Assembly: GCF_900168125.1 (NCBI RefSeq)
Contig: NZ_FUZF01000002.1
Location: forward strand, 118,464 to 182,463
Length of the DNA stretch: 64,000 bases
DNA from: Sphingobacterium nematocida
GTDB lineage: Bacteria > Bacteroidota > Bacteroidia > Sphingobacteriales > Sphingobacteriaceae
Reading direction: 5' to 3'
Both the position numbers and the translations under genes were made by a program. Under the pieces are notes generated by a model that saw only the letters and a list, made by a program, of their open reading frames with translations, was not told the origin of the DNA and ran no database searches. How positions within the stretch are numbered: the first letter of the stretch is position 1; each line of letters begins with the position of its first letter. Shown here one piece after another: positions 35,084-45,166 of this stretch.

Positions 35084-36157
35084 TTACACCATCACCAAAA
35101 TGCGCCACAATCCCGATATGGCCATGCATACAAATGCAAGTGGAATCATTACTTTCCAACATAGATTCATCAGTTGGTCAGCCCTAAAACGGGGCAATGT
35201 CCATCGTATCCATATCTGTATACCGACAATAGTCAGCGATTTAATCAATGTCCAAAAGATACCCCATCCCAGTCCTGTTGTCCAGTCTGCGAGTCTAGCT
35301 ATCCCGATATTAGGGAGAGGTGTGTTCCATCCACCTAAAAAGATAACAACCCCTAACATCGCTACCAAAAACATCATGGCATACTCTGCCAGGAAGATGA
35401 ATGCAAAGCGTATTCCTCCGTATTCTGTATGAAATCCGCCGATTAATTCGGATTCTGCCTCAGGAATATCAAATGGTGCACGGTTACATTCTGCTAATGA
35501 TGCTATAAAGAAAATGAGGTATACTAAGATAAGATGTGGGGCCTGAAATATATGCCAAGCCAGAATGCCGCCAATATCTTTGACATTCCAAATACCCAAA
35601 AAGAAAATATCCTGATTAGCCATTACACCTTGTTGCATCGCAATTTCATTAAGGTTTAGGGTCTGGGTAATCATGACTGCGGCGATCAAAGATAATCCAA
35701 CAGGAATTTCATAAGATACCATCTGAGCTATAGCTCGTATCGATCCCAGTATAGCGTATTTATTGTTCGAACCCCATCCAGCCATCAAGATTCCTATGGC
35801 ATCAATGGAGACTACTGCCATAATAAAGAATAGTCCAGTATGTGTATCCGCCGGCAAAAAGTCGGGTGCCCAAGGGATGACTGCATATCCCACATATACA
35901 GCGCCAAATATGACGATAGGTGCTACAGCAAATAATAATCGATCTGCGGCCTTCGGTGTAATGAATTCTTTCTGTAAAAGTTTGAGTATATCGGCAATTG
36001 TCTGAAGAAGACCATATTTTCCGGTCTCCATCGGTCCCAAACGATCCTGTACAAAACCAGCAATCTTGCGTTCTGCATAAACCGCGAATAGGGTGAATAA
36101 CGCAATAAAGCCAAAGATGACGACAGGTACAATGATATGGATTAAAAGTTGGGTCAC
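35084..36157 (-). CDS. nuoH: NADH-quinone oxidoreductase subunit H
   Basis: A 357-residue, eight-helix membrane subunit of complex I that forms the quinone chamber. Diagnostic stretches are YAERKIAGFVQDRLGPMETG, CNRAPFDIPEAESELIGG and FHTEYGGIRFAFIFLAEYA, all close to consensus. It is the first nuo gene in this operon: the next gene upstream on the same strand is FUSC, with 415 bp of non-coding sequence between. A TATGTTTG box (36196-36189, minus strand) 31 nt before the start is a candidate promoter. Confidence 0.94.
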   Translation of the reverse strand: MTQLLIHIIVPVVIFGFIALFTLFAVYAERKIAGFVQDRLGPMETGKYGLLQTIADILKLLQKEFITPKAADRLLFAVAPIVIFGAVYVGYAVIPWAPDFLPADTHTGLFFIMAVVSIDAIGILMAGWGSNNKYAILGSIRAIAQMVSYEIPVGLSLIAAVMITQTLNLNEIAMQQGVMANQDIFFLGIWNVKDIGGILAWHIFQAPHLILVYLIFFIASLAECNRAPFDIPEAESELIGGFHTEYGGIRFAFIFLAEYAMMFLVAMLGVVIFLGGWNTPLPNIGIARLADWTTGLGWGIFWTLIKSLTIVGIQIWIRWTLPRFRADQLMNLCWKVMIPLAFVCMAISGLWRILVMV

Positions 36158-36572
36158 TAATCTCTTTAGAATAATTCTTAATTAGGTGCAAACATACATA
36201 AAACGTAGCAAAAGAACCATAGGGAAACTATCATGAAGATGTCATACGTATCAAATCTATACCGACAATCTACCACTCGTCTACACCCGTGTCAAAAATA
36301 AGCTATTTCTTTGAAAGCATTATTGGGTGCGCGGCAAAAATCCAATTTTGTTTACTAATCGTTTCGCCGTCATGTCGACCGTAGTGGAGACATCTAACGA
36401 TGTAGTTACCGCTAAATAGTCCATAGACCTCTCCACAAGGTCGAGGTGACGTAGCGTGTAAAAATGGAAATCTGTCGTATATCCCGAACAATGGTCTCCC
36501 GATATTCGCATCAAGATGTAAAAGTATATTATTTTTCTGAAAAAATATACTAAACTAGTAGAGTATTGTGCT
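36158..36572. other. Non-coding spacer with REP-like inverted repeat and candidate nuoH promoter
   Basis: No convincing gene lies in these 415 bp. On the minus strand, TATGTTTG (36196-36189) fits TAnnTTTG upstream of nuoH. Positions 36368-36451 hold a long inverted repeat, listed separately. I see no remnant of nuoA-G: no CxxC cluster or NuoD-like motif appears in any frame. Confidence 0.5.
36368..36451. repeat. REP-like long inverted repeat, copy 1
   Basis: Two arms of 28-29 nt, starting CGTCATGTCGACCGTAGTGG at 36368 and, on the other strand, CGTCACCTCGACCTTGTGGA from 36451, enclose about 27 nt. The arms match each other at most positions. The sequence type (GTCATNTCGACC...GGAGANATCTA) is shared with the repeat at 53144-53239. 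I recall similar palindromes scattered between genes in many Bacteroidota genomes. Confidence 0.65.
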
Positions 36573-38561
36573 TTAACTTACAGTTGTTGATGGTTTATGC
36601 GCTTTATGCGTAAGTTTTTCGGATTGGCCCAGTATGTTTAGGTCATGGATTAGTATTTCGATATTGTCGAGACGTTTTAAGAGGGCCGTATCATTTTCGT
36701 ATGCTATCGATTTTGTGATACTGACTGATATACCTACTAACAATGCGTTGATACGATAAGCTAGGGTCTGGAAAGAAGCGATATCACTCCAGTCTTGTTT
36801 TTTATAACGTGGCTCTTTTTGGAATTGATCAAGGTTATCATAAAGTAGAGCCAATGATGTCTGAGCATGTTTTCGGGCAAGTCTCAGTTCTTGATGGTCT
36901 ATGTTATTTTCGCAAAGTCGAGTGCGAAGCTTGTTGTAATAGTTTTGATAATTATCAATGAGCGTATCGGAGAGTGTCTTCATCGTGCTACGATGGTTGA
37001 CTGGGAGAGCAAGGCATCCTATGAGTGCGAAAAGCGATCCCAATAGGGTGAAGGCTAAACGACTACTAAGCAAGTCCCATATATCACCCTCGTATAGGTG
37101 TAGTGACAAGATGGCTGCAACGGTGATGAATATAACGCAAATCAAGTAGTTTGGTTTGTTGAACAGGAAAAAACCATAAAGTGTTACTGCAGCAATTGAC
37201 AGCAATGATAGCGAACCATCTATGAAGAGCGTGATAAGTAGACTGACTGCAATACCTATTACTGAACCGACAATGCGCTGGTAGTTTCTTTTTTGCGTAT
37301 TAGCATAGCTAGGCCGTGCAACAAGAATGACCGTGAGTATGATCCACGAGGCATAACGGTATTCAGGTAGGGTATAGCCGACCAGACCCGAAAGAATCAG
37401 CAATGTCGCCATGCGTACCGAATAAATAAATATAGGGGATTTAGTCTTGATATGTTTTGCGATTACCTGTCGTTTATTAGTCGAAGGGACAAAATTTTTA
37501 TAGGCGGCAGTGTTTACCCAAGTCGAATCCTGTACAATAGTCGTTTTTTGAGTTTGTTGAATTATCGCGTTGATATGTTTGATATGTATTACTATCGGAT
37601 TGATTAACGCCTTGTTTCCGTTGTCTGATCTGCTCAGTATCTGTTCTAGTATTTGTATGTTTGTGCTGATCTGCTGCTTGGTTGAGTATGAGGGGCTAAA
37701 ATTTTCCAGATCCTTGATTTCGTCAGAGAGTAACAAAAGGATACGCCTGATTATGGGAAGTCCTTCCGAATGTTTGAGTTTTTCGCGGATTGTTTCATAG
37801 TCGGTATCAATCCCCATTAGTAGTTCATAAAGGTCAATTAAGCGATAGATTTTATTTAACCAGACCAGTTCCGAATTTTCACAGGAGGAGATTAGCGCCT
37901 TTTCGCGAAGCAACAGCGAACGTATACTTTCCAGCTGTTCAGAGATTTTAATGTGTAATATACTTAATTCTCTATACACCTGTTCAAGAGGTATGTTTTC
38001 GTCGTAACACTTTATTTTTACCTGCAGGAGGATGGCCATCTGTTCAAAACCTTCTTTCATTGCGTATTTCAAAGAACGATAAGGTGATAAATAGACTTGT
38101 ATAAGACTAACGGTAAAGAAACCTAGTGTTCCAAGAGTGAAGTATAGTGTAAAACTTAGTGGATCTTGCGGTTTAAGCCCGATAGTAAAACTGATAACAA
38201 TCAGCGTCAGATTTCCGATAACAGCCCATCTTTGACCTAAGACTATTAACATCGTGCAGCTGAACCCCCAAATAGCTAAAATTGGTAATATGCCCCAAGA
38301 TAGATAATGAAGTGCCATGGATGTGGAAAAGGCAGTAAGCGCAAATAGAGCGGTACACCATATTGCTGTCATTGTTTTGTCCTGACGATTTCCGGGAAGA
38401 TCAGTCAACGAGGATAATGTTACACCAACGGCAAAAGCTATAGCAGGATTTAGACCTATAGTGTAGAAAAGCAGTATAGAGGGGAGTAAGATCACAAGGA
38501 TGTTTCTTAATGCATCCTTGGCAAACTCCTTACCGAAAAAATGATTGATGGTACGAATCAT
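36573..38561 (-). CDS. FUSC-family inner-membrane protein (YccS/aromatic acid exporter-like)
   Basis: A 662-residue protein with two blocks of hydrophobic helices (about residues 17-160 and 385-520), each followed by a helical cytoplasmic part. This is the duplicated layout of the FUSC family (fusaric acid resistance and YccS/YhfK-type proteins). The conserved second block includes PEYRYASWIILTVILVARPS followed by YANTQKRNYQRIVGSVIG, close to the family motif. Members are thought to export aromatic or other organic acids, usually with a periplasmic adaptor, which is not seen here. It is an isolated gene between nuoH and gltD. Confidence 0.88.
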   Translation of the reverse strand: MIRTINHFFGKEFAKDALRNILVILLPSILLFYTIGLNPAIAFAVGVTLSSLTDLPGNRQDKTMTAIWCTALFALTAFSTSMALHYLSWGILPILAIWGFSCTMLIVLGQRWAVIGNLTLIVISFTIGLKPQDPLSFTLYFTLGTLGFFTVSLIQVYLSPYRSLKYAMKEGFEQMAILLQVKIKCYDENIPLEQVYRELSILHIKISEQLESIRSLLLREKALISSCENSELVWLNKIYRLIDLYELLMGIDTDYETIREKLKHSEGLPIIRRILLLLSDEIKDLENFSPSYSTKQQISTNIQILEQILSRSDNGNKALINPIVIHIKHINAIIQQTQKTTIVQDSTWVNTAAYKNFVPSTNKRQVIAKHIKTKSPIFIYSVRMATLLILSGLVGYTLPEYRYASWIILTVILVARPSYANTQKRNYQRIVGSVIGIAVSLLITLFIDGSLSLLSIAAVTLYGFFLFNKPNYLICVIFITVAAILSLHLYEGDIWDLLSSRLAFTLLGSLFALIGCLALPVNHRSTMKTLSDTLIDNYQNYYNKLRTRLCENNIDHQELRLARKHAQTSLALLYDNLDQFQKEPRYKKQDWSDIASFQTLAYRINALLVGISVSITKSIAYENDTALLKRLDNIEILIHDLNILGQSEKLTHKAHKPSTTVS

Positions 38562-38707
38562 GAAGTCTATTTACAATTGATCTTTTAAATCGACTGCAAA
38601 AATATGAAAAATTCAATTGTATGAAATATATTTTTACGTTTTGTTTTTTGTTCGAAATATTATTTTGTGTTTTAGGTTTGTTATGGAATATATGTTATAA
38701 TTAAAAA

Positions 38708-38735
38708 AGACCTTTCCGATTGCTCGGAGAGGTCT
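38708..38735 (-). terminator. Intrinsic terminator downstream of gltD
   Basis: AGACCTTTCCGA (38708-38719) pairs with TCGGAGAGGTCT (38724-38735) with one mismatch and a 4-nt loop. On the minus strand it is followed by a T-tract, as expected for the end of the gltBD transcript. Confidence 0.8.
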
Positions 38736-38772
38736 GATAGAAAAAATATAGATTGATGATTAGATTTACTAG

Positions 38773-40239
38773 TTAAGCGTATTGGTATACGGCTTCTTTG
38801 CTTTCCAGTTCGGTGCTACCCATTAAATATTCATCCACCTTACGAGCACATTCCCGTCCTTCGGATATGGCCCATACCACTAGAGACTGACCACGGCGCA
38901 TATCGCCTGCCGCAAAATACCTGTCTGCATTGGTTTGATAGATGCCTTCCGCCGCTTTTACATTGCCTCGTTCGTCTAGCGCTATGCCCAACTGCTGTAA
39001 TAATCCTTCTTTTTGTGGGTGCAGGAACCCCATTGCGAGGGTAACCAGTTCACAAGGAATCTCTTTTTCAGAGCCTTCAATTTCCTTAAATTTTGTGGGT
39101 CTTCCTAGCGCATCTGTTTCCCATTCCAGGTCTACAACAAGAGCTGCACGTAATTGCCCGCTTTCATCACCCAAAAATGCTTTGGTGCTAATGCTCCAGT
39201 GGCGCTGACAGCCTTCTTCGTGGGAGGTTGTAGTCTTTAACAGCATAGGGTAGCTGGGCCAAGGCATCGCTTCGGTACGACTTTGGGGTGGCTGGGGCAT
39301 CAGTTCAAATTGCGTCACCGATTTGGCGCCATGGCGGTTGGATGTGCCTACACAGTCTGATCCGGTATCTCCTCCTCCGATTACCAGGACATTTTTACCT
39401 TGGGCGTGGATCTCTGGAACGTCTATTGTTGAGCTGCCGACACGCTTATTCTGTTGTTTTAAGAACTCCATCGCGTAGTGAACACCTTTCAGTTCCCGAC
39501 CAGGAATGTTTAGGTCACGTGGAATTGTCGATCCTCCAGATAAAACCACAGCATCATATTGATCTAATTCTGTTGTTGGAATATTACCGCCTACTTCGGC
39601 ATTGGTACGGAATACTATGCCAGATTCTTTCATGATATCGACTCGACGATCGATGATCGATTTATCTAATTTGAAATCGGGGATACCATAGCGAAGTAAA
39701 CCACCGACCTTATCGTCTCGTTCGTACACGACGACATCGTGACCTGCTTTATTTAATTGGGCCGCAGCAGCAAGTCCTGCAGGACCCGAGCCGATTACAG
39801 CGACAGTCTTGCCTGTTCTTATATAGGACTTATTGGGTTTTACATATCCCTTTTTATAGGCTATTTCAATAATATGTTTCTCTATTTCCTCGATAGCTAC
39901 CGGGTTTTTGTTTATGCCCAATACACATGCCGATTCACATGGAGCAGGACATATACGACCTGTAAACTCAGGAAAATTATTTGTAGACGCTAAAATGTTG
40001 TAAGCATCTTCCCATTTTCCGTCATATACAGCGTCGTTAAATTCGGGGATTACATTTCCTAGAGGGCAGCCTGAATGGCAGAAAGGGATTCCGCAATTCA
40101 TACAGCGTGCTGCCTGCCCATTAAGTTGTTCTTCCGAATAAGGATGTACAAACTCCTGATAATTTTGTTTTCTGTTTTCTATAGACTCTTTCTGAGGAGC
40201 CAATCTATCAAATTCTAAAAATCCTGTTGCTTTTCCCAT
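38773..40239 (-). CDS. gltD: Glutamate synthase (NADPH) small subunit
   Basis: A 488-residue flavoprotein. The N-terminal ferredoxin-like part has CMNCGIPFCHSGCPLGNVIP and CPAPCESACVLGI, ligands of two [4Fe-4S] clusters. Two Rossmann folds follow: FAD site VAVIGSGPAGLAAAAQLNKA, and NAD(P) site VLVIGGGDTGSDCVG. It passes electrons from NAD(P)H through FAD and the clusters to the large subunit. It follows gltB with an 18-bp gap, so the two form an operon for ammonia assimilation with glutamine synthetase. Confidence 0.95.
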   Translation of the reverse strand: MGKATGFLEFDRLAPQKESIENRKQNYQEFVHPYSEEQLNGQAARCMNCGIPFCHSGCPLGNVIPEFNDAVYDGKWEDAYNILASTNNFPEFTGRICPAPCESACVLGINKNPVAIEEIEKHIIEIAYKKGYVKPNKSYIRTGKTVAVIGSGPAGLAAAAQLNKAGHDVVVYERDDKVGGLLRYGIPDFKLDKSIIDRRVDIMKESGIVFRTNAEVGGNIPTTELDQYDAVVLSGGSTIPRDLNIPGRELKGVHYAMEFLKQQNKRVGSSTIDVPEIHAQGKNVLVIGGGDTGSDCVGTSNRHGAKSVTQFELMPQPPQSRTEAMPWPSYPMLLKTTTSHEEGCQRHWSISTKAFLGDESGQLRAALVVDLEWETDALGRPTKFKEIEGSEKEIPCELVTLAMGFLHPQKEGLLQQLGIALDERGNVKAAEGIYQTNADRYFAAGDMRRGQSLVVWAISEGRECARKVDEYLMGSTELESKEAVYQYA

Positions 40240-40257
40240 GATATAATTCCTCTTTAA

Positions 40258-43200
40258 TTAAGCCACTACTAGTTTTTTAAGCATTACATTTTTGTATTCA
40301 CGCGGAAATACTTTGATGAACCGACTCTTTTCTGTTGTCCAGTTGTTAAGAATGTAGGTAGCTCTATCGCTATTCGTCAAGTGTATATGTCGTTTTAGTA
40401 ATGCAATGATTGCAGATTCATCTTCGGTCTCCAAAGGATCCAAGTCGACCATCTCTTGGTTACAGTTGATGCGGAATGTACCTTGGATATCGTATACCCA
40501 AGCGATACCACCGCTCATACCTGCCGCAAAATTACGACCTGTTTCGCCTAAAATTAGCGCACGGCCCCCTGTCATGTATTCGCAACCATGGTCGCCAATA
40601 CCTTCTACTACGGCAGTTGCGCCAGAGTTGCGGACGGCAAATCGCTCTCCGGCCATCCCATTGATGAATAAGTGGCCAGAGGTAGCACCATACAATGCGA
40701 CATTGCCGATGATTATATTTTCGTGTGGCGTTAAGCTACTTTCTTTAGCGGGATAAATAGCTAACTGCGCTCCGGATAGGCCTTTGCCAACATAGTCATT
40801 GGCTTCACCTTCCAGTTCAAATGATATCCCTTTGGTGTTGAATGCTCCAAAGGATTGTCCCGCAGATCCTTCGAATTTGAAATTGATGGTATTATCTGGT
40901 AACCCTTCTGAGCCGTATACCTTTGAGATCTCGTTTGAAAGCATTGTCCCTATAGTGCGATCCGTATTCTTGACGCGGAAAGTTCCGAAAACAGGTGTTT
41001 TGCCCTCTAGCGCTGGTTTAGCTTGCTTCAATAGACCCCAATCCAAGATCATCGCGATGCCGTGATCTTGCTCTTCGGTATTGTACAACGGGGTGCCTGC
41101 TTCATTGCGTGCGACATATAATAGGTCACTGAAGTCCACTTTGCTGGCTTTCCAGTGTGCAACACGCTCTCTCTTTTTCAGGAACTGTGCTCGTCCTACC
41201 ATTTCGTTGATGGTACGGAAACCTAGTTGTGCCATTATTTCGCGCATTTCTTCTGCTAAAAATTGGAACAAATGAACGATGTCTTCGGGCTTTCCAGAGA
41301 ATAGCTTGCGTAGTTCTGGATCTTGAGTTGCTACACCAACTGGACAGGTATTGAGGTGGCATTTGCGCATCATAATACAGCCTCCTGCTACAAGAGCAGC
41401 AGTAGCGACTCCCCATTCTTCTGCTCCTAGTAGGGTTGCAATGACAAGATCACGTCCAGTTTTCATCTGTCCGTCTGCTTGTAGCACGACACGGCTTCTT
41501 AATTTGTTTTGTACCAGCGTCTGATGTGCTTCGGCTAACCCTAATTCCCAAGGTAGTCCTGCATGTTTGATCGAGCTAATAGGTGACGCTCCCGTACCGC
41601 CATCGTATCCAGCGATTAGGATGACATCGGAATGCGCTTTTGCAACACCTGCCGCTATCGTACCTACACCAGCTTTTGATACTAGCTTTACATTGATCCG
41701 CGCTTTACGGTTTGCATTTTTAAGGTCGAAGATAAGCTGTGCCAGATCTTCGATCGAATAGATATCATGGTGTGGAGGTGGGGATATAAGCCCTACACCC
41801 GGTGTGGCATGTCGTACTTTTGCGATCCATTCGTCAACTTTATCTCCTGGTAATTGGCCTCCTTCGCCAGGTTTGGCTCCTTGTGCCATCTTAATCTGTA
41901 TTTCATCTGCTTGCGTGAGGTAGTTGGATGTCACCCCAAAGCGGGCGGATGCCACTTGTTTGATGGCTGAGCGCATAGAATCCCCATTGGGCAATTTTTC
42001 ATAGCGCATTTCGTCTTCTCCACCCTCACCTGTATTGGATTTTCCGCCGATACGGTTCATGGCAATAGCGAGGGTGCTATGTGCCTCGTGTGATATGGAG
42101 CCAAAAGACATAGCTCCGGTAGCAAAGCGCTTCATAATTTCGCTTGCTGACTCCACCTCGTCGACAGCTATTGGTGTGCGGTGTTTGGCAAAATCAAGCA
42201 ATCCTCTCAGCGTAAACATATGTTCCTGTTGATTATTGATCAGTGCCGAATATTTTTTATAGGTGTCAAAGTCGCCTGTGCGGCAAGCTTGTTGTAATAA
42301 GTGAACGGTCTGTGGGTTCCAAAGGTGTCCTTCTCCACGTCTCTTCCATTGGTAGATACCACCTTCAGGTAGGAGGTTCTTTGGAGTGCGTGAGCTTTCG
42401 AAACTACGCCAATGTTTGGCCAAAGCCTCTTTAGCGATATCGTCTAGGTTGAGGCCACCTATTCGGGATACTGCACCACAAAAATAGGCGTCTACAACAG
42501 ATTTGTCAATACCGAGCACTTCGAAGATTTGAGCTCCGTGATAAGATTGTAGTGTAGAGATCCCCATTTTGGAGAATATTTTTAACAAGCCATTGCAGAC
42601 CGCTTTCACATAGTTTTTTCGTAATTCTTCCCAAGTGAGGTCGGTATCAAGAAGGTTTTCCGCTTTTAGTGTACGTATACTTGCTAGAGCTAGGTATGGA
42701 TTGATAGCCGTTGCTCCAAAGGCAAGCAGACAGGCGAAGTGATGGACTTCTACTGCATCTCCGGCTTCAACAACAAGGCCTACCGCACCTCGGTTCCCTG
42801 TTTTTATCAGGTGGTGATGCACTGCCGATACCGCAAGGATAGATGGTATAGCTGCATGTTGAGAGTCTATCGCTCGATCCGATAAGATGATGACCTCAAA
42901 ACCGTCTCTTACGGCATCGTCAGCGTAGCGGCAGAGACGTTCTATGCCAGCTTCCAGTGATCCAGGTTTGCCATCAGCCCTGAAGTAGCATTGTAATGTT
43001 TTTGCTTGAAATACTCCAGTGTCGATAGAGCGCAGTTTTTCCAATTCGCTGGATGTTAAGATAGGGTGCTCTAGCGTGACACAGTGACAGAATTTTTTGT
43101 CCTCAATCAATATATTGCCGGCATTGCCGATAAAGGTAGCTAAGCTCATCACCAGACGTTCGCGTATAGGATCGATAGGTGGGTTTGTCACTTGAGCAAA

Positions 43201-44757
43201 GAATTGTTTGAAATAAGAGGCTAAGTGTTGGGGTTGATCCGATAATACTGCTAAAGGCACGTCGGTTCCCATGGATCCTATGGGCTCATAACCTGTCAAG
43301 GCCATAGGTGTTAAAATAGTTTCGAGGTCTTCTCTCGAATAGCCAAATGCTTGTTGGTATTTAAAGACCGATTCTTTAGAAAGGTAGGTAAACGTAACGC
43401 GTGGTTCAGCCAGCTCTTCCAGTTTGATTTTATATTGGTTGATCCAGTCGCCATAAGGCTGCTGACGGATTAACTCCCCCTTTACTTCCTCATCCGAACG
43501 GATCAGGCCTTGTTCCATATCGACAACGAATATTTTGCCCGGTTGTTGACGGCCTTTTTTGATAATTGTAGATTCATCGAGGGGTAAAGCTCCGGCTTCG
43601 GAAGCTACAATAACACGGTCGTCGGAGGTGACGGCGTAGCGCAAAGGACGTAGACCATTGCGGTCTAATGTCGCGCCAATGATCTTACCATCTGTAAAGC
43701 AGAGGGCAGCAGGACCATCCCAAGGTTCCATTAACGTAGCGTGATATTCGTAGAATGCTTTTTTTAGCGGATCCATTTGTGTGTTACCATCCCAGGCTTC
43801 AGGAACCAGCATCAACATCACATGCGGTAGACTACGGCCCGAATGCAATAGCAGCTCGACGACATTGTCTAAGCAAGCCGAATCGGACTGTCCTTTGTCT
43901 ACTACAGGCAGTAAGATATCCATCTCTTCTTTCGTGAAATAAGGTGATGATAGCGCCCGTACACCAGCGTAAAACCAATTAAGGTTGCCCGTTAACGTGT
44001 TGATCTCACCGTTGTGTGCAATCATCCGGAATGGCTGCGCTAATGACCATGAAGGGAAAGTATTCGTTGAGAAACGGGAGTGCACTAAGCCAAAGGCTGA
44101 CACTACTTTGTCATCTTTTAGATCTTTAAAGTAAGAGGCTACCTGGTACGTAGTTAGTTGTCCTTTATAAATTATGGTCTTGCAAGAAAGTGATGCGATG
44201 TAAAGCGGTAAGGGGTAGGTTTGGTGTTTTTTTATTTTTTGAATGATGAGTCTCCGAAGTATGTATAATTTGCGTTCGAAATCTTCGGTATCTATTACCT
44301 CATTTGGTCTTGACACGAAGAACTGTACAATTTCAGGTTCTGCACTCAAAGCGGTAGGACCTATTCCTTCACGATTTACAGGCACAGTTCGAAAACCGAG
44401 AAACTCCATATTGCGGTCTATGGTAGCTTCTTGTATCACTGTGCGGCAAAGCTGGTTTAAGCCTTCCTCTTTTGGTAAAAATACCATGCCAACACCATAA
44501 TAGCCTGGTTCTTGCAACTGAATGCCCAGCTGTATACACTCCTCCCACAAAAATTCATGCGGTAGTTGGATCATGATACCTGCACCGTCACCACTTTCAG
44601 GATCGCAACCACAGGCGCCACGGTGTTCCATGTTTTCTAGCATGGTCAACGCATCTTTGACCTGTGCATGTGATTTTTGTCCCTTAATGTGAGCTACAAA
44701 TCCGACGCCACAGGCATCGTGTTCAAATTCGGGGTTGTAGAGTCCTTCTTGCTGCAT
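40258..44757 (-). CDS. gltB: Glutamate synthase large subunit
   Basis: A 1499-residue protein of full family length. A 15-residue propeptide precedes the N-terminal nucleophile Cys16 in HDACGVGFVAHIKG, the glutamine amidotransferase (class II) site. The central and FMN domains show GEGGEDEMRYEKLPNGD, AQGAKPGEGGQLPGDKV and GYDGGTGASPISSIKHAG, with [3Fe-4S] ligands in CIMMRKCHLNTCPVGVATQ. The C-terminal GXGXG beta-helix domain is rich in Gly repeats (YMTGGRALILGETGRNFAAG). It makes two glutamates from glutamine and 2-oxoglutarate. The divergent 409-bp upstream region probably holds its promoter and a structured leader. Confidence 0.96.
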   Translation of the reverse strand: MQQEGLYNPEFEHDACGVGFVAHIKGQKSHAQVKDALTMLENMEHRGACGCDPESGDGAGIMIQLPHEFLWEECIQLGIQLQEPGYYGVGMVFLPKEEGLNQLCRTVIQEATIDRNMEFLGFRTVPVNREGIGPTALSAEPEIVQFFVSRPNEVIDTEDFERKLYILRRLIIQKIKKHQTYPLPLYIASLSCKTIIYKGQLTTYQVASYFKDLKDDKVVSAFGLVHSRFSTNTFPSWSLAQPFRMIAHNGEINTLTGNLNWFYAGVRALSSPYFTKEEMDILLPVVDKGQSDSACLDNVVELLLHSGRSLPHVMLMLVPEAWDGNTQMDPLKKAFYEYHATLMEPWDGPAALCFTDGKIIGATLDRNGLRPLRYAVTSDDRVIVASEAGALPLDESTIIKKGRQQPGKIFVVDMEQGLIRSDEEVKGELIRQQPYGDWINQYKIKLEELAEPRVTFTYLSKESVFKYQQAFGYSREDLETILTPMALTGYEPIGSMGTDVPLAVLSDQPQHLASYFKQFFAQVTNPPIDPIRERLVMSLATFIGNAGNILIEDKKFCHCVTLEHPILTSSELEKLRSIDTGVFQAKTLQCYFRADGKPGSLEAGIERLCRYADDAVRDGFEVIILSDRAIDSQHAAIPSILAVSAVHHHLIKTGNRGAVGLVVEAGDAVEVHHFACLLAFGATAINPYLALASIRTLKAENLLDTDLTWEELRKNYVKAVCNGLLKIFSKMGISTLQSYHGAQIFEVLGIDKSVVDAYFCGAVSRIGGLNLDDIAKEALAKHWRSFESSRTPKNLLPEGGIYQWKRRGEGHLWNPQTVHLLQQACRTGDFDTYKKYSALINNQQEHMFTLRGLLDFAKHRTPIAVDEVESASEIMKRFATGAMSFGSISHEAHSTLAIAMNRIGGKSNTGEGGEDEMRYEKLPNGDSMRSAIKQVASARFGVTSNYLTQADEIQIKMAQGAKPGEGGQLPGDKVDEWIAKVRHATPGVGLISPPPHHDIYSIEDLAQLIFDLKNANRKARINVKLVSKAGVGTIAAGVAKAHSDVILIAGYDGGTGASPISSIKHAGLPWELGLAEAHQTLVQNKLRSRVVLQADGQMKTGRDLVIATLLGAEEWGVATAALVAGGCIMMRKCHLNTCPVGVATQDPELRKLFSGKPEDIVHLFQFLAEEMREIMAQLGFRTINEMVGRAQFLKKRERVAHWKASKVDFSDLLYVARNEAGTPLYNTEEQDHGIAMILDWGLLKQAKPALEGKTPVFGTFRVKNTDRTIGTMLSNEISKVYGSEGLPDNTINFKFEGSAGQSFGAFNTKGISFELEGEANDYVGKGLSGAQLAIYPAKESSLTPHENIIIGNVALYGATSGHLFINGMAGERFAVRNSGATAVVEGIGDHGCEYMTGGRALILGETGRNFAAGMSGGIAWVYDIQGTFRINCNQEMVDLDPLETEDESAIIALLKRHIHLTNSDRATYILNNWTTEKSRFIKVFPREYKNVMLKKLVVA

Positions 44758-45166
44758 TGTTTGTTGGTATTTGGATTGAATGTATTTTACTTCAATAGTT
44801 GGAGAGAAACCTGTTGAACTACTTCGTTGCGGTCGATGTTTGCAAGGTTTTGAAGTATCAACTATTGAGTTTGCTAATATAGAAACAAAAATATATAAAA
44901 TTTACAAATAATGAAATTAAAATTTAGTTTTATTGTGTTTTCGTTAATTGTTTCGTGGTTTTGTGAGTAGTTTTGTGTTATTTTTGGTTTTTATTGCCGA
45001 TTTGAAAATTTCATTCTGAATAGTGGTACGATTAAAGAATTTGCATTATATCGTTTGAAAAAAACTAATGTAACATGTGTTAAACGTATTTTATCTAGGT
45101 CATAGCGGTGAAAAAGGGTATCTTCGGGGGATTTGACATGAAATAAGAAATGAATTAATCTACTAT
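44758..45166. promoter_or_regulatory. gltB leader and divergent control region
   Basis: This AT-rich 409-bp spacer separates gltB from a PAS-LuxR regulator gene. On the minus strand TATTTTTG (44893-44886) fits the TAnnTTTG box and would give a leader of about 120 nt. Within that leader CAATAGTTG (44867-44859) pairs with CAACTATTG (44801-44793), and inside them GATACTTC faces GAAGTAGT, so the leader mRNA can fold into a long nested stem. I do not recognise a known riboswitch. No other gene is visible. Confidence 0.45.

Noticed and set aside
35760..35780. A GTTCGAA string resembling a tRNA T-loop
   Set aside because: It lies inside nuoH coding sequence with no acceptor or anticodon arm around it.
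28424..36157. Reading the operon as an Mrp-type antiporter or a membrane hydrogenase
   Set aside because: NuoH, NuoI with two 4Fe-4S motifs, NuoJ and NuoK identify it as complex I; no hydrogenase or MrpA-G-specific gene is present.
36303..36514. Two short minus-strand ORFs in the nuoH-FUSC spacer
   Set aside because: They run through the inverted repeat and have no protein-like layout or homology I recognise.
40258..44757. Many plus-strand ORFs of 60-145 codons opposite gltB and nuoL
   Set aside because: They are shadows of the long coding frames; none has a domain or a plausible start context.
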